A stretch of DNA of 64,000 nucleotides from Caldichromatium japonicum (GTDB lineage: Bacteria > Pseudomonadota > Gammaproteobacteria > Chromatiales > Chromatiaceae): assembly GCF_011290485.1 (NCBI RefSeq), contig NZ_CP048029.1, positions 1,471,155 to 1,535,154 on the forward strand, written 5' to 3'. The notes beneath the pieces were generated by a model. The model saw only the letters and a program-made list of their open reading frames with translations, had not been told where the DNA came from and made no database searches. Below are positions 17,834 to 27,036 of this stretch, piece after piece; within the stretch, counting starts at the first letter, position 1, and the number at the start of each line of letters is the position of its first letter. Position numbers and translations under genes: made by a program.

Positions 17834-19414
17834 ATGGCAAATCCCCTTCCCGACACAAACGCCCGTCCGCTTTGGTGCTTTCATGGCGGTATCCATATAC
17901 CCGATGAAAAGGGACTATCGAGCCAGTGCCCGATCGAGTCAGTTCCCCTGCCGGAGCGCCTTTGGGTCCCGCTGCAACAGCATATCGGCGCCCCCACCCG
18001 CCCCTTGGTCGCCCCGGGCGAACGGGTCTTAAAAGGGCAACTGATCGCCGAACCTCAGGGTTTGGTGAGCGCCCCTATCCATGCCCCGACCTCAGGGCGA
18101 ATCCTGGCGATTGAGCCGCATCCGGTACCGCACCCATCAGGTCTCTCTGCCCCTTGTTTCCTGATTGAAGCAGATGGCGAAGAGACCTGGGCTGAGCTGC
18201 CGCCCCCCCTACTTGATTACCCTCAGCTCGATCCGGGCTTGATCCGCGAGCGTATCCGCTGGGCGGGGGTCGTGGGTTTAGGTGGAGCGACCTTTCCGAC
18301 CCATGTCAAGCTGAATTCAGCGCCTGACCGCCCGATCCATACCCTGATCATCAATGGCGCCGAGTGCGAGCCCTATATCACCTGCGATGATCGGCTGATG
18401 CGCGAGCGCGCCCTGCATATCTTCGAGGGAGTGCGGATCATCCATCATCTCCTGCAGCCCAGGGTCGTGCTGATCGGTATCGAGGACAACAAGCCCGAGG
18501 CGATCGCTGCCATGCGCCAAGCCCTGGCGGCTACTGACATGGGCGGCTACACTGAGATCGTTGCGATCCCCACCCTCTATCCGAGCGGCGGCGAGAAACA
18601 ACTCATCAAGATCCTCAGTGGGCGCGAGGTCCCCACGAGCAGTATCCCTGCCCAGATCGGCATCGTCTGCCAAAACGTCGGGACGGCAGCGGCGGTCGCA
18701 GATGCTGTTTTAGAAGGGCGACCTTTGATCAGCCGCGTGGTGACGGTGTCGGGACGGGCCATTGCCAATCCAAGCAACCTTGAGGTCTGGGTCGGCACCC
18801 CGATCACCCATCTTATCGACCAGTGCGGCGGCTATCGCCAAGCGCCTGCCAAGCTCATCTGCGGCGGCCCAATGATGGGTTTTAAGATAGAAGATTCCCG
18901 AACACCGATCGCCAAGGGGACCAATTGTGTGCTCGCCTTGACCGCCGCTGAGTCGCCTGACCCCGGGCCCGCCCTGCCCTGCATCCGCTGCGGGCGTTGC
19001 GCCGAGGTCTGTCCGGCCAATCTCTTGCCGCAGCAGCTCTATTGGTATGCGCGCGCCAAGGATTTGGATCGGGTACAGGACTATCACCTGTTCGACTGTA
19101 TCGAATGCGGCTGCTGCGCCTATGTCTGCCCAAGCCATATCCCGCTCGTGCAGTATTATCGCTATGCCAAGACCGAGATCTGGGCGCGCGAAAAGGAGCG
19201 CCGGAAGGCCGAACAAACGCGCACGCGCCATCTCGCCAAGCAGGCCAGGCTCGAACGCCAGGCGCGCGAGCGTCAGGCAAGGTTACAGCAACATAAAGAG
19301 GCGCTTGCCAGCCAAGACAAGGGGCACCCAGAGGCTCAAGCGGCCATGATCGAGACCATCGAGACCGCCCGTCAGCGTGCCGCAGCGCGCAAGTTGTACG
19401 CATCCGAAGATTGA
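17834..19414 (+). CDS. rnfC: RnfC, NADH-binding subunit
   Basis: 526 residues from ATG at 17834 (MANPLPDTNARPLWCFHGGIH). It has the Rnf barrel-sandwich domain, an NADH/FMN-binding domain similar to NuoF (GVVGLGGATFPTHVK, NGAECEPY), two 4Fe-4S motifs CIRCGRCAEVCP and CIECGCCAYVCP, and a charged, probably coiled C-terminal tail. It is peripheral on the cytoplasmic face and oxidises NADH. The gene is intact, but its usual partner rnfD lies 5.1 kb away, beyond an interrupting segment. Confidence 0.95.
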   Translation: MANPLPDTNARPLWCFHGGIHIPDEKGLSSQCPIESVPLPERLWVPLQQHIGAPTRPLVAPGERVLKGQLIAEPQGLVSAPIHAPTSGRILAIEPHPVPHPSGLSAPCFLIEADGEETWAELPPPLLDYPQLDPGLIRERIRWAGVVGLGGATFPTHVKLNSAPDRPIHTLIINGAECEPYITCDDRLMRERALHIFEGVRIIHHLLQPRVVLIGIEDNKPEAIAAMRQALAATDMGGYTEIVAIPTLYPSGGEKQLIKILSGREVPTSSIPAQIGIVCQNVGTAAAVADAVLEGRPLISRVVTVSGRAIANPSNLEVWVGTPITHLIDQCGGYRQAPAKLICGGPMMGFKIEDSRTPIAKGTNCVLALTAAESPDPGPALPCIRCGRCAEVCPANLLPQQLYWYARAKDLDRVQDYHLFDCIECGCCAYVCPSHIPLVQYYRYAKTEIWAREKERRKAEQTRTRHLAKQARLERQARERQARLQQHKEALASQDKGHPEAQAAMIETIETARQRAAARKLYASED

Positions 19415-19462
19415 GCCCACCTCGGCGGAGGTTGCGAGGTCAGCCGCCGATACATTGCGCAA

Positions 19463-19952
19463 TTAAAGTGCCAGGGCACATAGCAAACCGCGCAAGAGCT
19501 CTACCGGTGCGGGTGGACAACCAGGGATCTTTATATCCACTGGGATGACGTTCTCGACTGGCCCGCAGCTTGCCTAAGAGATCCCGAACTCACCACCAGT
19601 GCAAGGCGCAGTCGCCAGCAGCGATGACGAACTTGGGTGCCGGGACCGCCCGCCAGGTGCGGCGTAAAGCGGTTTCCATATGGCGCGAGACCGGGCCGGT
19701 GACCAAAAGCGCGTCGGCATGTCGCGGGGAGGCGACGAAATGCACACCGAACCGCTCGAGATCGCAATAGGGGTTAGTGAGCGCATGAAGCTCGAGCTCA
19801 CAGGCATTGCATGAACCGGCATCCACCTGGCGGATCGTCAGGCTCCGCCCGAGACGAAGCTCGATACCAAACCGTTCGAGCTCAAAATCGGTCACTGGGA
19901 CCGCCTTGGTGACTACACCGGTCTGCAGGGATTTTTTGAGAATACGCAACAT
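19463..19952 (-). pseudogene. Group-4-hydrogenase/NuoB-like small subunit, frameshift and stop
   Basis: The frame starts MLRILKKSLQTG and reads QVDAGSCNACELELHALTNPYCDLERFG, in pieces the CxxC region of HyfI/MbhJ-type subunits that hold the proximal 4Fe-4S cluster. At GDCA the frame shifts (one base short), continuing CTGGEFGIS. A TAG follows, then ASCGPVENVIPVDIKIPGCPP and APVELLRGLL in the same new frame. So a complete gene is present with one deletion and one nonsense change. It lies opposite to the rnf genes. Confidence 0.85.
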
Positions 19953-20154
19953 CTTTATCTGTGAGGTTTAAATAAACGGCGGTCTTGAAGACCTTTCTCT
20001 TGCTGCGCAATGCATACTCGAAAAGCGCTGATTCATTCACAGCCACGCATGCGCTGCCCCGTATCTCAGTGAACTCTCTGGATGCCGTTCTGACTTTTTG
20101 GCCGGCATGACCGCGCCGAAATGATGGTTATAGGTTGATTCGGTATTTCTCTAG

Positions 20155-21060
20155 GTCCTCTTCTCAATCGTGCGCATAGTGCTATGTCATATGCAAGCGA
20201 GGTTGCATAAATCGTTCACAGTCACTGACATGGCGAGGGGCTGTTCACAGTGGGTGAAGTCTGGTCATATCCTGACTTTTGCGCAGGAGTCAGGATGGAG
20301 CGGAAGATGTTATGAGATGAGCGGTGGGCACGCATTGAGCAGCTGTTACCGGGGAAGAAGAGCGATCCGGGTTGCACAGCGAGGGACAACCGGCGCGTTG
20401 TCGAAGCCGTGCTCTGGATCATGCGCACCGGCTGTCTGTGGCGCGATTTGCCAGCCGAGCTGGGCCACTGGCACCGGACATATGTGCGTTTCTCGCGCTG
20501 GCGCGAGAAAGGTGTTTGGGAGCGCGTGGCCGCCGCACTGCAAGGCGATGCCGACATGGAGCATCTGTTCATCGACTCGACCATCGTGTGCGCCCACTCA
20601 CATTCTGCTGGCGCCCCAAAAAAAGCGGGCCAACAGGAAATCGGTCGCTTGCGGGGCGGGTTGACGACCAAACTGCACGTTGCGGTGGATGCCTTGGGCA
20701 ATCCGCTGCGCGTCATTCTCTCGGCAGGGCAGGTCGCCGACATCGAGCAGGCCGCGGCGTTGATCCAGGACCAACCGACCGAGTGCGTCATTGCCGACAA
20801 GGGTTACGACTCGGATGCCCTTGTCGAAACGGTGACCGCACAGGGCAGCCAGGCGGTCATCCCCCCACGCTCCAACCGACTCAATCCGCGCTCGTTCAAC
20901 CGGCATCTCTACAAAAACCGCAATCTGATCAAGCGCTTCTTCTGTCGCATCCAGCAATTCAGACGCATCGCCACGCGCTACGACAAGCTCGCCTCGTCTT
21001 CCCTGTCGTTCGTTTATCTGGCTTGCACCATCGCCTGATTGACTTGATTGAGAATACACC
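20155..21060 (+). mobile_element. IS5-family (IS427-like) element, copy 2
   Basis: Near-identical to the element at 10988. It is bounded by CTAG on both sides (20151-20154 and 21061-21064), with imperfect inverted ends GTCCTCTTCTCAATC and GATTGAGAATACACC. It sits between the two halves of the decayed hydrogenase-like locus, next to IS630 copy C. Confidence 0.85.
20295..21038 (+). pseudogene. IS5-family transposase, copy 2
   Basis: It shares with copy 1 the TGA at codon 7 (MERKML then stop) and Lys in place of the catalytic Glu (NLIKRFF). It differs by an extra A in the A-run (7 A), which fuses the two half-frames, and by a full C-run, so it reads on to the natural end at 21038. If initiation occurs downstream (GTG near 20409), a 209-residue protein with two of the three DDE acids could be made. 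It is probably inactive. Confidence 0.85.
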
Positions 21061-21133
21061 CTAGCAACCTCGCATGTCCGGGCAGCAGGCCGAATGACCG
21101 CGCCGTTTTGCATCGCTAGGAGGTTATTTTATA

Positions 21134-21418
21134 TATTGATAAGAAACACATACTTTTGAAATTGAGTGAGCTGTCCAGATGTCGTGGGCATGGAAAGACG
21201 AGACATGAGATTGCTGTCGTTTGCGGCGTGCGAAGAGCGGCGGCGTGGCTGGAGGTATGAAGCGATAGGCGCGCAGAGGGGATTGTTGGGCGCAGGGGTG
21301 TTCGACATCTGCAAACGCTATGGGCGCGAAGGGGCCCAAGGGCAAGGGGGGTGGGCGCAAGGTGGGCGAGAAGCGGGCGCTGTTGGCGGAGCAGGACGCC
21401 CAGATACGCAAGCTCATC
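21134..21418 (+). mobile_element. IS630-family element, copy C (5' end only)
   Basis: It begins with the left terminal repeat (TATTGATAAGAAACACA) and the first codons of transposase (ATGGAAAGACGAGAC). A 24-bp deletion between two GCGGCGGCGT repeats removes eight codons. Homology stops at 21418 after QIRKL and passes directly into the hydrogenase-like gene, so the right end is lost. It is not functional. Confidence 0.8.
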
Positions 21419-21817
21419 GCACTCCCAGCCCTGGTTGAGCGAATATCTGACGCAGCTTGCAGCAGCGGGAGTCGAGGTCAAGGACAGCAACCCCAGGGCC
21501 CTGGCTCCTGCCTGGCGTCTGCCGCTCGCCCCTGAGCATTGGGGCCAAGCCGCCCAGGTGGCCCAGGCAATGGGTCTGCGCCATGCGGGTCTATGGGCCG
21601 ATGTGCGCGATGGCGAGGATGAGTCTGAAGCGATCGAGGTCTATGCCTGTCTCGAACAAGCGGGCCAATATCTGGTGTTGGTCACCCAGGTGCCGCTCGC
21701 CGAACCCAGGCTTAGCTCACATAGCCATTGCTATCCCGGGGTCAATCGGCTGGAACGCCATGCCCATGACCTGACCGGACTCGACTGGCTCGATCAGCCA
21801 GACAATCGGCGTGCGCC

Positions 21818-22020
21818 TTTGAGGCTGTTCACGAGGCTGGAGACGGCAACCTTGGGCGGGTACTCTACCAACAGGTGGACATGATCGTCCTCGCCGTCCA
21901 TCTTGATCAGTTGTGCTTCAAAATCCGTGCAGACGTTGGTGAAGATCGTTCGCAGTTGTGCGATGGCATCGCCGTTGAACACATTGCGGCGATGGTCATC
22001 GACCAAGAGACTGATTGAGC
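21818..22020 (-). pseudogene. tnpA: IS200-like Y1 transposase (TnpA) fragment
   Basis: About 65 codons read NVFNGDAIAQLRTIFTNVC, then EDDHVHLLVEYPPKVAVS and LVNSLKG. DHVHLL is the HUH metal-binding motif of Y1 transposases. The N-terminal strand is degraded and the catalytic tyrosine helix is missing, because homology ends at the left junction with the hydrogenase-like gene. It is divergent from tnpB, with almost no gap. Confidence 0.75.
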
Positions 22021-22021
22021 T

Positions 22022-23176
22022 ATGCAACGGCTTCAAGCCTTCAAATTTGAGTTGAAGCCCAACGGCGATCAGGCGCGCGACCTGCGCCGCTTCGCGGGGT
22101 CGTGCCGCTTCGTCTACAACCGGGCGCTGGCGTTGCAACAGGAGCGGTACGCGACCGGCGAAAAGAAGCTTGGCTATTTTGGACTGAGCAAGCTACTTAC
22201 CGAGTGGCGCAACAGCACGGAGACGGCGTGGCTGGCTGATGTCCCGGTTCATCCCTTGCGGCAGTCTCTCAAGGATCTGGACCAGGCCTACGCCAACTTT
22301 TTCGCCAAGCGCGCGGACGCGCCGCGCTTCAAGAAGAAAGGGCAATCCGACAGTTTCCGTTACTCCGATTCGGAAAAAATCAAACTCGACCAGGCCAACA
22401 GCCGTATCTTCCTGCCGAAACTTGGCTGGCTGAGGTATCGCAACAGCCGTGAGGTGCTTGGCGTGGTGAAGAACGTCACCGTGAGCCAGTCCGGCGGCAA
22501 GTGGTTCGTGAGTATCCAGACCGAGCGCGAGGTAGAGCGGCCCATCCCGCAGGGTGGCGCAGTTGGCATCGACATGGGCATTGTCCGCTTCGCCACCTTG
22601 AGCGACGGGACGGTCTACGCCCCGCTCAATAGTTTCAAGCGGCATGAGACGCGCTTGCGCAAGGCGCAACAGGCGCTCTCCCGCAAGGTGAAATTCAGCA
22701 ACAACTGGAAGAAGGCGAAAGCCAGAGTCCAGCGCATTCATTCCCGCATCCGTAATGCCCGCCGCGACTTCCTACATAAGACCTCGACCGCGATCAGCAA
22801 AAACCACGCGATGGTGTGTATCGAGGACTTGCAGGTAGGGAACATGACCAAGTCGGCGGCTGGGACAATCGAACAGCCGGGCAGAAACGTTCGGGGCAAG
22901 TCTGGCCTAAACAAGTCCATTCTCGACCAGGGCTGGTTTGAGTTTCGCCGGCAACTGGACTACAAGCTGGCATGGCGGGGTGGCTGGCTCATTGCCGTGC
23001 CGCCGCAGAACACAAGCCGCACCTGCCCGTGCTGCGGCCATGTGTCGGCGGACAACCGCCAGACGCAAGATCGGTTCGAGTGCGTGGAATGCGGTTTTGA
23101 GGAAAACGCCGATGTGGTCGGCGCGATCAATGTGCTAAGGGCGGGACACGGCAGACGCTTCTGTCGGGATGTGTGA
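22022..23176 (+). CDS. tnpB: TnpB, RNA-guided RuvC-like nuclease (intact)
   Basis: 384 residues, full length for the family. Helix-turn-helix N-terminus (FAGSCRFVYNRALALQQ), RuvC-I GIDMGIV (D184), RuvC-II CIEDLQV (E268), zinc ribbon with C335/C338 and C354/C357, and RuvC-III ENADVVGAIN (D364). All three catalytic acids are present. TnpB proteins cut DNA guided by an RNA from the transposon right end. This gene is intact although its partner tnpA and the element's left end are destroyed, so it survives as an immobile nuclease gene. Confidence 0.9.
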   Translation: MQRLQAFKFELKPNGDQARDLRRFAGSCRFVYNRALALQQERYATGEKKLGYFGLSKLLTEWRNSTETAWLADVPVHPLRQSLKDLDQAYANFFAKRADAPRFKKKGQSDSFRYSDSEKIKLDQANSRIFLPKLGWLRYRNSREVLGVVKNVTVSQSGGKWFVSIQTEREVERPIPQGGAVGIDMGIVRFATLSDGTVYAPLNSFKRHETRLRKAQQALSRKVKFSNNWKKAKARVQRIHSRIRNARRDFLHKTSTAISKNHAMVCIEDLQVGNMTKSAAGTIEQPGRNVRGKSGLNKSILDQGWFEFRRQLDYKLAWRGGWLIAVPPQNTSRTCPCCGHVSADNRQTQDRFECVECGFEENADVVGAINVLRAGHGRRFCRDV

Positions 23177-23318
23177 TGAGCATGTCAGCCCGGATGGCCT
23201 GTGGATCGAGCCGCGCTGGCGGCCGGAAGCAGGAACCCACCGAAGCGGTTCAGGAGCGCTTCAATACCACTCCTGAGCGCCGTTGGAATCCCCGGCCTTC
23301 AGGCCGGGGAGGATGTCA
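23177..23318 (+). ncRNA. Predicted omega (reRNA) guide region and right end of the IS200/IS605 element
   Basis: In this family the guide RNA is transcribed from the 3' part of tnpB through the right end, with the guide taken from flanking DNA. The right-end hairpin (23290-23309, 8-bp GC-rich stem, TTCA-type loop) is perfect. The bases just after 23318, TTTCCACTGCTCGGTG, would form the guide and derive from the hydrogenase pseudogene. The RNA itself is inferred. Confidence 0.5.
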
Positions 23319-24512
23319 ATTTCCACTGCTCGGTGAATCTGTCTGCCGTACCCCGGCCGATGTCGATTACCCCTTTCTCTCTGTTCAGAGTCCGGGTGTG
23401 TTTGAGATCCCGGTCGGGACAATACACGCCGGGATCATCGAACCCGGTCATTTTCGCTTTCATGCGGCAGGCGAGGATGTGTTGCGGCTCGAGGAGCGGC
23501 TCGACTATGTGCATAAGGGGATCGAGAAACTCGCGGTTGGTCACGATCCGCAGGGATTGGTGCGGCTTGCCAGCCGGGTCTCTGGTGATTCCACGGTTAC
23601 CCATGCCTGGGCGGCTTGTCAGGCGATCGAGCGCGCGCTGGGCTGCGAGCCCCCCCGCGGGCGCTGTTGGCTGAACGCGAGCGCATCGTCAATCATCTCT
23701 GGGACATCGGGGCGATCTGTAATGACGTCGGCTTTGCCTTTGCCCAGGTACAGGGCGCGCGCCTGCGTGAGCAGTGGCTGCGGCGCAATCAGGCGCTATT
23801 CGGCCATCGCCTGCTGATGGATCGGCTTGTACCAGGTGGGGTAGTATGCGATCTCTCAAACGAGGGGTTTCAGCGTCTGCGTCAGGATCACGCCGCCCTC
23901 CGCCAGGCGATCGAACCAGTTTTCGATGTGATCGAGGATTATCACTCGCTCGATGACCGGCTGATCGGTACGGGTATCCTCTCTGAGGCCGATGCGCACG
24001 CCCTGGGTTGTACTGGCCATGTCGGCAAGGCGAGCGTCCTTGGCTGCGATGTCCGCCGTGATTGTCCCTATCCGCCCTATGACCGGTTGCGGGTCGAGGT
24101 GCCCGTGCAGCAGGAAGGAGACGTGGCAGCGCGGGTGCGGGTGCGCATCCAGGAGGTCCGCAACAGCCTCTGGTTGCTCGATCGACTGCTCGATGAGCTC
24201 CTGGGAGGAGAGATCACCGTGCCTCTCCCCGAGCCAAGGGGTCTGGCAGCTGCTGGTCTAGGGATCGTCGAGGGCTGGCGCGGGGAGATCCTCTGCTTTG
24301 TGCGTTTCGATCGCGCAGGACGCATCGCCCGCTATTTCCCGCGCGACCCGAGTTGGTTTACCTGGCCTGCGCTTGAGCGTCTGATCCTTGGCAACATCGT
24401 CCCTGACTTTCCAGTGTGCAATAAGTCAGTCAACGCATCCTATGCTGGGCATGACCTTTAACAACCAATTGGGGTGCGCCGACCGGATTCGAGTCACCCA
24501 AAGGCATTATCC

Positions 24513-25553
24513 ATGACCCAACCGATCATCTCCTCCCCTCATGTCCCACGCATCAACCGGGTCAATCGGGTCATGGCCGAGGTCCTGGTGGGTCTGATCC
24601 CCGGGGTCGTCGCTCTGACCTGGGTCTTTGGTTGGGGCACCCTGATCAATATCGCCTTGGCGTCTTTGTTTGCGGTCATGGCCGAATCAGCGGTGATGTT
24701 GCTTCGCCGCCGCTCGCCTTGGGTCGCGCTGCGCGATCTCAGCGCCCTGGTGACGGCCGCGCTCTTTGCCATCGCCGTACCTCCCTCTCTCCCTTGGTGG
24801 TTGACCCTTTTGGGCATCGTGTTTGCCATCGTCATCGTCAAACAGCTGTATGGGGGGCTTGGCTATAACTCATTCAATCCGGCGATGGCGGCCTATGTGT
24901 TTCTGTTGATCTCTTATCCAGTGGCCATGACCGCCTGGATAGCCCCTGAGGGTCTTGGGAGCGACCGTCTAGGTTTTGCCGATTCGTTACAGCTGATCCT
25001 AACCGGTACCCTCCCCCAGGGCCTTCATTGGGACGCCATCTCCTCGGCCACCCCGCTTGACCATCTGCGCGGCAGGCTCGATCTCGGCCATACCATCGAC
25101 CAGATCGCCCAAGGGCCGACCTGGGGTATCCTCGGCGGCCATGGCTGGGAATGGGTCAATCTCGGCTTTCTCATCGGCGGCATTTATCTGCTTGCCCGGC
25201 GGATCATCACCTGGCATGTCCCGATCGCGTTGTTGATCGGTCTGGCCGCACTCTCGACACTCTTTTGGGCGTTCGCCCCCCAAACCCATGCCAGCCCTTG
25301 GTTTCATCTGTTTAGTGGCGCCACCATGCTCGGTGCCTTTTTTATTGCCACCGACCCGGTGACCGGCTGTACCACGCAGCGCGGCCAGATCATCTTTGGT
25401 GCCTGTATCGGGGCCATCGTCTATATCATCCGTACTTGGGGCGGCTATCCAGACGCCATCGCCTTTGCCGTCTTGTTGATGAATATCGCCGCCCCTATGA
25501 TCGATTATTACACCCAGCCTCGGGTCTTTGGTCATGGGAGCATGCGCCTATGA
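24513..25553 (+). CDS. rnfD: RnfD, FMN-binding membrane subunit
   Basis: 346 residues from ATG at 24513, with about nine hydrophobic helices. The covalent FMN site lies in LFSGATMLGAFFIATDPVTG, where the Thr of SGAT carries the flavin. RnfD passes electrons within the membrane part of Rnf. Its gene begins 52 bp after the broken hydrogenase-like large subunit rather than after rnfC, so its promoter or read-through source is unclear. It overlaps rnfG by four bases. Confidence 0.95.
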   Translation: MTQPIISSPHVPRINRVNRVMAEVLVGLIPGVVALTWVFGWGTLINIALASLFAVMAESAVMLLRRRSPWVALRDLSALVTAALFAIAVPPSLPWWLTLLGIVFAIVIVKQLYGGLGYNSFNPAMAAYVFLLISYPVAMTAWIAPEGLGSDRLGFADSLQLILTGTLPQGLHWDAISSATPLDHLRGRLDLGHTIDQIAQGPTWGILGGHGWEWVNLGFLIGGIYLLARRIITWHVPIALLIGLAALSTLFWAFAPQTHASPWFHLFSGATMLGAFFIATDPVTGCTTQRGQIIFGACIGAIVYIIRTWGGYPDAIAFAVLLMNIAAPMIDYYTQPRVFGHGSMRL

Positions 25554-26206
25554 AATCCAAGATACGATCCATTTTTTTATCCAGCGCCGTGCTCGGTGGC
25601 TTTGCCGTCTCTGGTGTGACCATCGTTGCCTTGACCCACGGATCAGTAGATGGACGCATCGCTGCTAACCAATATCAGGCGATGAGACGCCAGCTCGATG
25701 CCATTTTGCCGATCGGCGAGATCACCAATGATCCACTGGCCGATCGCATCCAGGTAAGCGACCCCCAGCGACTGGGGGCACCTACAAGCTGGGTTTATCG
25801 CGCCCGCCGCAGCGATCAGCCTGCGGCACTGATCATCGAATCAGTGGTTCCGGATGGTTATGCGGGTCCGATCAAGCTCCTGATTTCGGTCCTTGCGGAT
25901 GGGACACTCGGCGGGGTGCGGGTGCTCTCGCATCACGAGACCCCGGGGCTTGGGGATAAGATCGAGGAGACCAAGTCGGACTGGATCCTCGGCTTTACGG
26001 GTAAATCATTGACCAATCCCCCGCTCGATCAATGGGCGGTCAAGCGCGATGGCGGTGCCTTCGATCAGTTTACCGGAGCTACCATCACCCCGCGCTCGGT
26101 GGTCAAGGCGGTGCGCGATACCCTGATCTATGTTCAACAGCAGGGGCCCTCGCTCTATGCCCTACCTCAATCCAAACAGCCGATCGCCGCTAGAGGTCAG
26201 GGCTGA
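25550..26206 (+). CDS. rnfG: RnfG, FMN-binding periplasmic subunit
   Basis: 218 residues from ATG at 25550, which overlaps the rnfD stop (ATGA). One N-terminal membrane helix (residues 8-27) anchors a periplasmic FMN-binding domain. [11 protein letters not shown] and the flavinylation motif [11 protein letters not shown] are present. The frame is intact. Confidence 0.95.
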   Translation: MKSKIRSIFLSSAVLGGFAVSGVTIVALTHGSVDGRIAANQYQAMRRQLDAILPIGEITNDPLADRIQVSDPQRLGAPTSWVYRARRSDQPAALIIESVVPDGYAGPIKLLISVLADGTLGGVRVLSHHETPGLGDKIEETKSDWILGFTGKSLTNPPLDQWAVKRDGGAFDQFTGATITPRSVVKAVRDTLIYVQQQGPSLYALPQSKQPIAARGQG

Positions 26207-26922
26207 TGTCTGCACCCCTTGCACCCCAGCAGATCCTAAAGACGGGCCTTTGGACCAACAACCAGATGTTGGTCGCCCTATTGGGTCTTTGTCCACTCTT
26301 GGCGACCACTACCTCGGCGACAAATGGCCTGGGGATGGGGTTGGCAACCACTGCGGTCCTGGTGTGCTCGAACGGCACGGTCTCGCTGATCCGCCATCTG
26401 GTGCGCCCCGAGATCCGCATCCCTGTCTTCGTCCTGGTCATTGCCTCGTTCGTGACCCTGGTCGAGCTTTTGATGCAGGCCTTTTTCTATGAACTGTATC
26501 GGGTATTGGGTCTATTCATCGCCCTGATCGTGGTCAATTGCATCATCATCGGACGCGCCGAGGCGTTCGCCTCCAAGAACCGCCTCGAGGGTGCCCTGTT
26601 GGATGGTCTAGCGGTTGGTCTGGGCGCGACCCTGGTCTTGACGACCCTAGGGGGCCTGCGCGAGCTCATCGGCCAAGGGACCCTGTTTGCTCAAGCCGAT
26701 CTCTTACTCGGCGACTGGGCGCGGGTGCTGTCTTTAAACCTCGGTTCTGGCTTTCAGGGGGCGCTCATCGCTATCCTGCCGCCTGGCGCATTCATCGGTT
26801 TGGGGCTCATGATCGCCCTCAAAAACCTCATCGATGAGCAGATCAAACGCCGCCGGTCTCATCCCGCCCCCGCTCAGCCTCAAACTGTTCCCATCGCCCC
26901 CGCCGAGGTTCCACGCGCTTGA
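26206..26922 (+). CDS. rnfE: RnfE, membrane subunit
   Basis: 238 residues, six helices homologous to RnfA ([34 protein letters not shown]). The paired Cys residues bind the intramembrane cluster with RnfA. The start overlaps the rnfG stop by one base (TGATG). A Pro-rich cytoplasmic tail ends the protein. It is the last gene of rnfDGE. Confidence 0.95.
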   Translation: MSAPLAPQQILKTGLWTNNQMLVALLGLCPLLATTTSATNGLGMGLATTAVLVCSNGTVSLIRHLVRPEIRIPVFVLVIASFVTLVELLMQAFFYELYRVLGLFIALIVVNCIIIGRAEAFASKNRLEGALLDGLAVGLGATLVLTTLGGLRELIGQGTLFAQADLLLGDWARVLSLNLGSGFQGALIAILPPGAFIGLGLMIALKNLIDEQIKRRRSHPAPAQPQTVPIAPAEVPRA

Positions 26923-26976
26923 TCCTGCAAGCCGAGCCTGGGGTTCATGGTATATTAGCCAATTACCGTATAAGGG

Positions 26977-27000
26977 TCTGCCCCATTCCTTAGGGGCAGA
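26977..27000. promoter_or_regulatory. Stem-loop between rnfE and phosphoribulokinase
   Basis: TCTGCCCC and GGGGCAGA form a perfect 8-bp stem with an 8-nt loop, ending 36 bp before the prk start. No U tract follows, so a simple intrinsic terminator is unlikely. It could protect the prk mRNA 5' end, terminate rnf weakly, or bind a regulator. Confidence 0.4.
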
Positions 27001-27036
27001 TCGACCAAAGACACTCGAGAGAACGGGGAGAGATTT

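Larger units (their letters stand above)
21815..23318 (+). mobile_element. IS200/IS605-family element with intact tnpB, left end lost
   Basis: Divergent tnpA and tnpB remnants, with a right end marked by the hairpin CCCCGGCCTTCAGGCCGGGG (23290-23309) followed by AGGATGTCAA. On the right, hydrogenase-like coding sequence resumes at once (QFPLLGES); on the left it stops at DQPDNRRA. The left end and the 3' half of tnpA are deleted, so the element can no longer transpose by itself. Confidence 0.85.
21416..24461 (+). pseudogene. Hydrogenase-4/Ehr-like large subunit, truncated, IS-interrupted and frameshifted
   Basis: The left piece (21416-21815) is a NuoC-like domain: YLVLVTQVPLAEPRL, CYPGVNRLERHAHDLTGLDW. 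The right piece (from about 23319) is the NuoD/HycE-like domain: VFEIPVGTIHAGIIEPGHFRF, LRLEERLDYVHKG, a frameshift near 23655, then RERIVNHLWDIGAICNDVGFAF to VCNKSVNASYAGHDL. The nickel-ligand CxxC pairs of real hydrogenases are replaced (RVSGDSTVTHAW; no DPCxxC), as in Ehr-type complexes. IS630 copy C removed the start, and an IS200/IS605 element splits the gene. Confidence 0.85.

Noticed and set aside
26923-27036. Strong sigma-70 promoter for phosphoribulokinase
   Set aside because: TATATT near 26950 lacks a -35 box at 16-18 bp; only the hairpin at 26977 is supported.
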